Made by a program: the position numbers and the translations under genes. From Chlamydomonas sphaeroides (lineage: Eukaryota; Chlorophyta; Chlorophyceae; Chlamydomonadales; Chlamydomonadaceae), in contig BDDC01000395.1 in the NCBI GenBank assembly GCA_001662425.1, forward strand, positions 1,467 to 65,466: 64,000 nucleotides of DNA. The letters are read 5' to 3'. The stretch's first letter is position 1. Each line of letters starts with the position of its first letter. The notes under the pieces are model-generated. The model was given only the letters and a program-made list of their open reading frames with translations. It had not been told where the DNA came from and made no database searches. Positions 56,778 to 64,000 of the stretch are shown in pieces.

Positions 56778-59667
56778 ATGCTGGCGCCGCAGCTCGCGGG
56801 CCGCGGCCTGCTGCAGCTCGCGGCCTGCTGCGGCCTGAGCGGCGGCGCTGCTGCAGCGGCGCTGCCTCGCGCCATCTCCTCCTGCGCGACGTGGCCACCA
56901 GTGCCTCAACCCGCCGCTTCTCACGCGGTCCCTGCCGGCCCCTCGGCGCCACATCACCAGCAACAGCAGCAGCCCCAGCGCCAGCGCCAGCAGCAACAGC
57001 AGCAGCTGCTGCTGGTGCCGGGGCCCCGGGCCATGAGCACGGGCCTCAGCAACCTCGCGGCCGAGGCGCAGCAGTCGTCGCCGCCGCCCGTGTCGCCGCG
57101 CGGCGAGGCGCTGCGGTCCAAGCCGGCGCTGATCAAGGAGTTCAAGATCTACCGCTGGAGCCCCGAGGGCGACGACAAGCCCACCTACGCTAGCTACAAG
57201 GTACGGCCCAGCCACGCACAGCCCGCTCCCGCGCGGACCCCAGCATTGGGGTTTTGGGGACTGTAGCAATGGAGAGAGTGGGGGCGCTGGGCACGGGGCG
57301 GGGACGCGGGGTGCACAGGAGCGGCAGGGCGGCAGGCAAGGACGGCGGCCCGAGGGCTTTGCCGGGACCAAGGGTGGCGCCTGCGACCTGGGTCCCTCGT
57401 GCCGCGCGTGCTGGTCGCCAAGGTGCAACGGCGGGGGCCATCGCAGCAGAGCCCAGGCGGCTCGCCTGGACGCATGTGCCATGGGGCCATGGGGGCCGTG
57501 AACGCATCCTGCGGACCCTGCCGCGCCGCCGGCCCCGACGACACATGTATCTGCATGCACACCCTTGCACCGCGGGGCCCGCTCGCAGCCTCTCGTGTGC
57601 CCTCCTCCTATGTACGCACCCGCCCTCCCAATGCCACGCAGGTGGACATCAACGCCTGCGGGCCCATGATGCTGGACGTGCTGCTCAAGGTGAAGGACGA
57701 GCAGGACCAGAGCCTGGCGCTGAGGAGGTCGTGCCGGTGGGTGCTCGGGTCCCTGGGCCCCTGGACTCGGTTCGAGGCCCTGCCGCGGCCCCGGACGAGC
57801 GCGGCGAGATTGTCCGGTGCAAGGCGCTTCGGACACGACACGGGGTCTCACCCTGCCTCTGCCCTGGTACGGCCGGGTATTAGCCAACGCCTCCCTTGCC
57901 TTCATCCCCTCCCCTCTCCTCCCTCTGCCCGCCTCCCTCCCCTGCCAGCGAGGGCATCTGCGGCTCGTGCGCCATGAACATCGACGGCACCAACACCCTT
58001 GCCTGCCTTTGCAAGGTCAACAGAGACCCGGGGCACGTGGCCAAGGTGGGCGGGCGGGCAGAACATCCCGGGACCCGGCTGGTGCCGTCTTCCTGGCCAG
58101 GCGCCCAGGGCTTGTGCAGTTGTCAGCAGCACGCACGCGGCCAGGGGCGCGTGGGCGGGATGTCTTGTGCCGGACTCTTTGCCCCCCTGTCCTCCCTTTA
58201 CCCCACCCCTGCCCCATCCCCAGGTGGCGCCGCTGCCGCACATGTTCGTGGTCAAGGACTTGGTGGTGGACATGGCCAATTTCTACGCCCAGTACAAGTC
58301 CATCAAGCCCTACCTGCAGCGGAGGGAGGCGCCAGAGTGCGTGGGTGGCGGGCGGTGGTGGACGAGCGTGGCGGGCCGGTGGTGCGCCGGCGTGTCGCGG
58401 CTCGCTCTCACGGGGGATGCCAGGGCACTGCCGCCGCCCCGTGCGCCACACCTGCGGGGATGCGGCGGCGGGCGGCACCCAGCGCAGCCCTGTATGCAGC
58501 CGCAGCCGCACCAGGCAGGCGCCTGCGCCCACGTGCGCATGACGCCTCGCTCCCTACCTGGCCCACCACCAGCACCGAGCACCGCCTTGCTTGCTACAGT
58601 ACTGCACGCAGCAGCGGCACCGAGCACAAACCCCTCCGTGCCCCGCTCCTGCCCCCCTCACCCACCCGCCCACCCCAGCGGCACCGAGCACTACCAGAGC
58701 AAGCAGTCCCGCGCCAAGCTGGACGGGCTGTACGAGTGCATCCTGTGCGCCTGCTGCTCCACCGCCTGCCCCTCCTACTGGTGGAACTCCGACAAGTACC
58801 TGGGGCCCGCGGTGCTGCTGGCGGCCTACAGGTGGCTGGGTGCGGGCAGGAAGCGAGGGGAAACGGGGTGGATGGGAACGACGTGGAGTCAGGGCGGCAG
58901 GGGCGAGGGCACGGGTCCATCCGCGGACCGCGACCTGGGCACGCATGCAGGCGCGATAGGTAGCTGGCTGTTGCGGCGCAACGAGCCACCGGCGGCCATC
59001 CACTCCACTCCTGGGGCGGCGGCCCACCCCTTTGCGGCACCCGATGCGCAACACACTGTCGTCGTGCCGCGGCCCCCCCCTGACCGGCCGGCCCTGGCCG
59101 CCGACCCCGGCCGCCCCTCGCTGGATTGGCAGGTGGATCATCGACAGCCGCGACGACATGACGTCCGAGCGGCTGGCGTTTGTGGACGACGCCTTCAAGC
59201 TGTACCGCTGCAAGACCATCATGAACTGCGCGGTGGTGTGCCCCAAGGTGGGCTGGGAGAGCGCCCCCTGGTGGGCGGAAGGGCGCAGGGCTGGAGGCAG
59301 GAGGCCTCGTGGCCGAGGGCCGGCCGCATACCGGCAGCTACGGCAGCTAGATGCAACACAGCAGGCTTGATTAGGCCTGGCTTGCTGTGGAGAACCAGCG
59401 TGGATGTCAGAGCAAGGCCTTGCTGTGCCGTCAGCCCTGGAGTCTAGCCGCCGGCCGCTATCCCAGCTATCTACTGACCCGGTCCGACCTGTGGGGAGAC
59501 CCAACCCCCACGCACAACGCTCTGGACCCCACCAGATTGAGGTCGTCAAAGCCCATGTCCCGCCGCCCGCTGCCGCCCGCCTGCCGCCGGCCCCCGCCCA
59601 GGGCCTCAACCCCGGCAAGGCCATCGCCAAAATCAAGCAGAGCGTGGGCAAGGGCCGCCCGGTGTGA
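56778..59667 (+). CDS. SDHB: Succinate dehydrogenase iron-sulfur subunit, mitochondrial
   Basis: Complex II subunit that carries electrons from the FAD subunit to ubiquinone. Seven exons join in phase: 56778-57200, 57642-57736, 57949-58045, 58224-58336, 58679-58831, 59133-59247, 59602-59667; 353 residues. All three cluster motifs are intact: 2Fe-2S SCREGICGSCAMNIDGTNT followed by LAC (C172, C177, C180, C192), 4Fe-4S CILCACCSTACP (C263, C266, C269, C273), and 3Fe-4S YRCKTIMNCAVVCPKGLNP (C320, C326, C330). The N-terminal 110 residues are longer than usual: an Arg-poor Leu/Ala start, then Ser/Pro and a glutamine-rich tract (about residues 60-76), before the conserved KEFKIYRWSPEGDDKPTYASY. A mitochondrial presequence is expected, but where it ends is unclear. 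The annotated start is the first in-frame ATG of a clean 5' exon. Confidence 0.96.
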
Positions 59668-61112
59668 GGGCCCCCAGCCTGGCAGGAAGGCGGCGGCCGG
59701 GTTAGTTGGCGAGAGACACCCGTGTTAAGAGCGAGGGAATGGGCGGCAGGAGCGCCGCTGGTGGCGCGCGTGCGCGGAGCTGGGCGTGCCGGGCACCATT
59801 GGTTGCCTGCGGGGCCTACGTAAGAGCTGGCGCCACGGCCGCTCGTGGTTCAGACTGGGGCTCTGGTGTGCCGCTTGAGTGCGTGGGGCCAGGCATGTAG
59901 GGCGAGCGGCCAGCCCGGCAACAAGGGCAGGCGGCGAGGGCCACCAAGAGTGAACCAGCGGCGAGGGCTGATGCCGCGAGGGCCGCGTTGTATGTCCGTG
60001 GCTCAGCCCGGGCATTCTGGTGGTTGCTTGCTGCGGCCCGGCTGCCACGCACCTGGCGGCCGTGCACGGCTGCGTGTCCGGCGTAGGGACGTGTGCACGC
60101 GACAGTACCTACCTGTACTTGTGCAGGGTCGTGCAATGCGTCATGGGTGCTGGCTTTGCTCAGCAGGACGGCGGACCGTCCTCGCCGATCGACCGCTCGC
60201 GCACTGCACGTGGGGGAGTTGGCTGGGTTGGACTGGTACAGGAGGGATTGGTGGGGCTGGGCGCTGGGGGGACTGTGAGGATCCGGGCCGCACATGTGCA
60301 CATGTTCCTCCACTAACTCCACCACCTGCTCCACCACCTACTCCACCTACAGCTCCATGTAAGCCATGGTGAACCCCTGTGGCTGCAACTCGAGGCCGGC
60401 ACACGGCACCTGTTTGCCGAGGCGGTGGCCGGGCGACGGCGCGGCGCGCAGGGCAGGTCCCTGGCCGCGCCCTCAGCCTCGTACCGGTAGATCGATCAGA
60501 CATGTGTTGAATGCGGCAGCCCTCCGCTCCATTCATTATTTATATACACATGGGATCCAAATGGGATCCAGCAGCACTGCGCTTACGGCCCATCGAGCGG
60601 CAGCTCGCCACCACCTCATGAATGAACCCCGCCCAGCCTCACTCATTCCTCTACAACCTCTCCTCTGCAGCGCACCAAACTCAGCGGCTCTATTGCCAGC
60701 CCCGCCGCCTGCCCCCAGACGCGCCTCCGCCGGCTCCCAGCAGCGGCCTGCAGTCCCAAGCAAGCGCAAGCCCGCTGGCGCCAGCGCCGGCCGCGTCATC
60801 GAAGGCGCGTCGCGTCCAGGCGATGTAGCGATGAAGGGCAAGGCGACGACGGCCCGGCGGCGCCACAGTCATTGCATATGCGGCCACACCCGCCGTCCAT
60901 GTGGCCAGGTGGCCGCCACCAGTCGGCGGAGCCGCCAGACTGCACTGCTAGCTGACCCGACATGCGTTCTCAGTCGCTCGCATCCCCGCCAGCGCCCGGC
61001 CGGAGGGCACCCATGTCCGCCCGCCTCCCGCACCGCTCACCCTTCATTACTCCTGCGCCCGGCGCCCTCCCGCAGCCCGCTGTGTGCTATCTTTCCCCGT
61101 GCCGCACTTGGC
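59668..61112. other. Convergent intergenic region, 1.4 kb
   Basis: SDHB and the glycosyltransferase gene end towards each other here. TGTAA at 60358-60362 lies about 690 bases after the SDHB stop. An AT-rich TTATTTATATAC at about 60536-60547 looks like a TATA box but no convincing gene follows. Confidence 0.4.
60358..60362 (+). promoter_or_regulatory. Candidate polyadenylation signal TGTAA
   Basis: About 690 bases after the SDHB stop, somewhat far, so uncertain. Confidence 0.3.
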
Positions 61113-64000
61113 TCAACCCTTGGTCGCGTTGCCGCTCCCTGCCGTGGCCGCTGCCGGCGGCGGCGGCGGCCCGAACTGCCGGCACACCCGCTGCTCCAAC
61201 ACCGTGTGGCTCCGCCGCCCCGTCGCCTGCGAACCGCAGCAGCGGCTCCAAAAGTCCAGCCCATCGGTGCAGTCGGCCTTGGCCGCTGCGTTGTACATAG
61301 CCTGATGAGGGAGGGAGGCGGACGAGGGGGCGGTGATGGGGCGGCGGCCGGCGGCAGGCTACAGGGTGCTGTAGGGTGCTGCGGGCTCAAGGTCCCGGCC
61401 CCTGCGAACCCACAAAGTCTCCCATGTTCTTGGCCGACCGCCCTGTAGCGCTGCCGCGGGCCGACTTGATTTCAAACTCCTCCAGCGACCTGCGGGCGGA
61501 GTCGATTTGCGGCATTGAGTCGACACCCCCGGACGAGCACGCAGCGGCGTCACGGTCGGCCCTAGCTAGCGCGCGGCTCGCCCACTGGTCGGCGCGGCGG
61601 CGAACTCCGGGTTCGAGCGCTCTCGGGGTCTACCGCTGGCTCCTGACCGCTGTCCGGGCGGCGCTTGCGGCGGGCACGCTCCTCCTCTTTGTGCCCCCCC
61701 ACCGCCAACCCGGCGCCTGCGTTGGGCACCGCTGGCGCGCCCACCCCGACCCTCCCGCCCCCACTGAGCCCATTGCATGCATGAGGAGGTTGTACAGGAG
61801 GGTGTTTGGGGTTGGGCTCTCCGAGTGTGTGCAGTGAGCATGTACATTAATCTCATTCGCACCTCGTGAAGTAGTGGTGCAGGAAGATGCGCGTGCAGGA
61901 GGCCGGCTTGGACCAGGGCCCCTCGAACGGCACCTTGAGCTGCGCAGCGGGATCGCATGCAGGCGCGCGGGAGGCGGCCGCGCGGGCTGGGTCACAGTCG
62001 CATCACAGCTTGCGGACGCAGCCACGCCCGCAACCAGGGGGAGCAGGGCCGTGCGGTCCGCCGTGCAAGACCCAGCACGGCTCGGTCAATGGGTGCGTAG
62101 GTGCTGACGGGCAGCCACACAGCGCCACCCACGCCCCCTCCAGGCGCCCCCCAGGCCCCCTCCGCACTCGCCTCGTTGACCGACTGCTTGCCGTCCGAGT
62201 ACGTGAAGTGGTGCGGCGACCAGCCCAGCGCCAGCGCGTACCGCAGCTGCACGATGGACTTGACGTGGTGGTTGGCCTGGCAGGCAGGCAGGCAGGCAGC
62301 GATGGTGCGGAGGCATGGGGGATGAGGTGTGGCGCACAAGCTGCTGGGGGCTGGCAGACGGAGGCGCGCCGCAGCGCCGCACGCGCGCGCGGCTCGGCCC
62401 ACCCCGTGCTCGATGGGTAGGCACTTGCGGTACGAGGCCAGGTTGCCCGCGGCTGCGGAGCGGGACGGCGAGAGCCGGAGCACATGTCAGGAGGCGGGTA
62501 CGGCGTCGGGGTCGGCCGTGCGGCCCGGTGGCTTCGCGGCGGCGGCGCCGCCGCAGCCCCCCTCGGGGGGCGCAGCATGCGCGCGCAAGAGACCGCAGCC
62601 GCGGCCCTGGGGTAGAGGTGCCGAGGCGGAGTGGGGGTTGCCCTTCCCCAGCGTATGCTGCGCAAGGCCGGCCTGGCCTTCCCACCACCTAGCGGTCAGA
62701 TGGCAGTCCGCAGGTGCCCATGCGCTCCACTATGGCCACCTGGTCGCTTGGTGTGGTTGGAGCTGCCGAAGAAGACCCAGTTGAGCCCCAGCGCGCCGTA
62801 CGCCTCGTACTCCTTGAGTACGGCGGGCAGGGGCGGGGGGCACTCGCCCTTGGCGGCGCGGACCATGATGTACTCGTCCTGGAGGCGGCAGGGGGAAGGA
62901 GCCGCGGGAAGGGGATGCGGCGCCCGGGGTGATATGGGTCGGGCGCCGGGTGGACCGGCGGTCGGGGCAATGTGGGTCAGGGAGAGGGCACGTGGGTGTG
63001 GGGAGGTGATGTGGGCCGGGCTTGTGCTGTGCGCTGGGTATGGTGACATCGCCCGCTCTCTGTCCGACCGCCCGCTCTCTGACCGCCAAACCCCTGGCCG
63101 CTCGCCCACCAGCCGCACTCGCCTAACTTAACTGCCCGCCCGACCGCCTCCCTCATCTCCTCCCGCCCCTCCGCCCTCCTGCCCCTCCGCTCCCCTGCCC
63201 GCCCCTTTGCCCGAACGCACGGCGTCTATGAAGGCCATCCACTTGTGCCGCAGCTTGCCCATCCGGATGCACTGCTCGTAGGCAAAGCCCTGCGACGCCT
63301 GGCCCATGCTGCCGCCCTGCCTGTGGTGGCCTGCGCGGGCCGGCGAAGGGGAGGCGTGGGCCGTGGGCCGGAGCCAGCAGACCGGGCGCTGGCCGCACCG
63401 CACAGCGGCCCCTCGCAGCGGCCCCCCGCATGTGCTTGCACTCGGCTGCACCGCGGAGTCATTGGACCCGCCTGCGTGGAAGTAGACCTCGACGAGGCCC
63501 GACCTGGCGGAGGCAAGGCGACGGAGGACGGCGTGTGTATCCAGTCAGTGATTTGCGTCGCCGTGTTCCCAGCCTCGCACCCGCCTTGCCGTGCAAGCTG
63601 AGGCCAGCCCTCGACCCTAGGGTGCGCACCCATACACACACGCTGCCGTCCCCTTTCGCCGCCACACAGGCCGACCGCCACCGCTCGGACAACAGTGAGA
63701 GTCCCGTATCTCCTCGTCTCACCTGGCAAAGGACTCCAGGCTGCTGAAAGCCGGCACGGTCGAGTTGAAATCGAAGATGACTATCCTGCCGACGCCCATC
63801 AATGCATGGTATGACACCCATTCGACTAAATTTTCCTTCAACTCATTCTTTACGCAAGCGCAGATCGCGACATCGCTGTCTGGGTCCAGGGCGCTGTTGA
63901 AGCTGAACGAACTTTGCAGTGCGCGCGTCCATCGTCCTCGCGGCACCGCTTGGAACAGCTCGGGATGGTCGGTAGGCCGAACTGAAAAATGTCTAGATGC
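61113..64000 (-). CDS. Glycosyltransferase family 92 (DUF23) protein, 5' end outside the window
   Basis: Exons on the minus strand: 63723 to beyond 64000, 63452-63503, 63221-63316, 62740-62878, 62403-62452, 62133-62276, 61863-61939, 61414-61489, 61113-61301, all in phase. The family motifs are clear: DVAICACVKNELKENLVEWV followed by SYHALMGVGRIVIFDFNST (donor-binding N-terminal part), MGKLRHKWMAFIDADEYIMV with the acidic metal-binding DADEY where two exons join, NLASYRKCLPIEHG, HHVKSIVQLRYAL, and IFLHHYFTRSLEEFEIKSARG. Family members transfer galactose or related sugars, often in the Golgi; the acceptor is unknown. The N-terminal part, where a membrane anchor would sit, is missing because the window ends. 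The donor ending exon 62133-62276 is a choice: an upstream GTGCGG at 62167 breaks phase with the next exon. Confidence 0.88.

Noticed and set aside
56772..57905. Antisense open frame of 377 codons over SDHB exons 1-2
   Set aside because: Shadow frame; the plus strand carries the conserved SDHB core and splice sites.
60536..60828. Small gene behind a TATA-like sequence
   Set aside because: The 68-residue frame from 60622 is Ser/Pro/Ala-rich without homology or splice chain; the AT-rich motif may belong to the 3' region of SDHB.

Overview
The window reads as nuclear DNA of a GC-rich green alga, most likely in the Chlamydomonas/Volvox group. Reasons: nearly every gene is split by short GT-AG introns whose donors are mostly GTGCG or GTGAG; coding regions are G/C-ending with alanine- and glycine-rich runs; TGTAA, the polyadenylation signal of chlorophycean algae, follows several stop codons; and there is a MYND-finger protein of a type I recall as common in these algae. 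Exon chains below were built by hand from splice signals plus reading-phase agreement, so internal exons are firmer than starts and ends.

Left part (1-15.8 kb): a partial gene of unknown function on the minus strand at the edge, then the 17-exon gene for the large nuclear cap-binding subunit NCBP1/CBP80 (minus), diverging from a very large, mostly disordered protein (plus). Plus-strand run (16.5-34.6 kb): an F-box/SUKH protein, a long protein ending in a plastid-lipid-associated (PAP/fibrillin) domain, a CCDC174-like protein, the beta subunit of mitochondrial processing peptidase, and a small SAM-dependent methyltransferase-like protein with a C-terminal membrane anchor.

Minus-strand run (35.2-49.9 kb): a GPR107/LUSTR seven-transmembrane protein, a 16-exon membrane protein with a degenerate P-loop GTPase-like domain that I do not recognise, and ribophorin I of the oligosaccharyltransferase. 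Right part (50.4-64 kb): an intronless MYND-finger protein with a broken partial copy just downstream, the iron-sulfur subunit of succinate dehydrogenase, and a glycosyltransferase family 92 gene running off the right edge.

The genes do not form a pathway; they are ordinary housekeeping genes of RNA processing, mitochondria and the secretory route, mixed with lineage-specific proteins. No rRNA, tRNA, transposon ORF or CRISPR array was seen. The least explained items are the P-loop membrane protein, the PAP-domain fusion, the large disordered His/Pro-rich protein, and a short sequence found whole or in halves in introns of two neighbouring genes.
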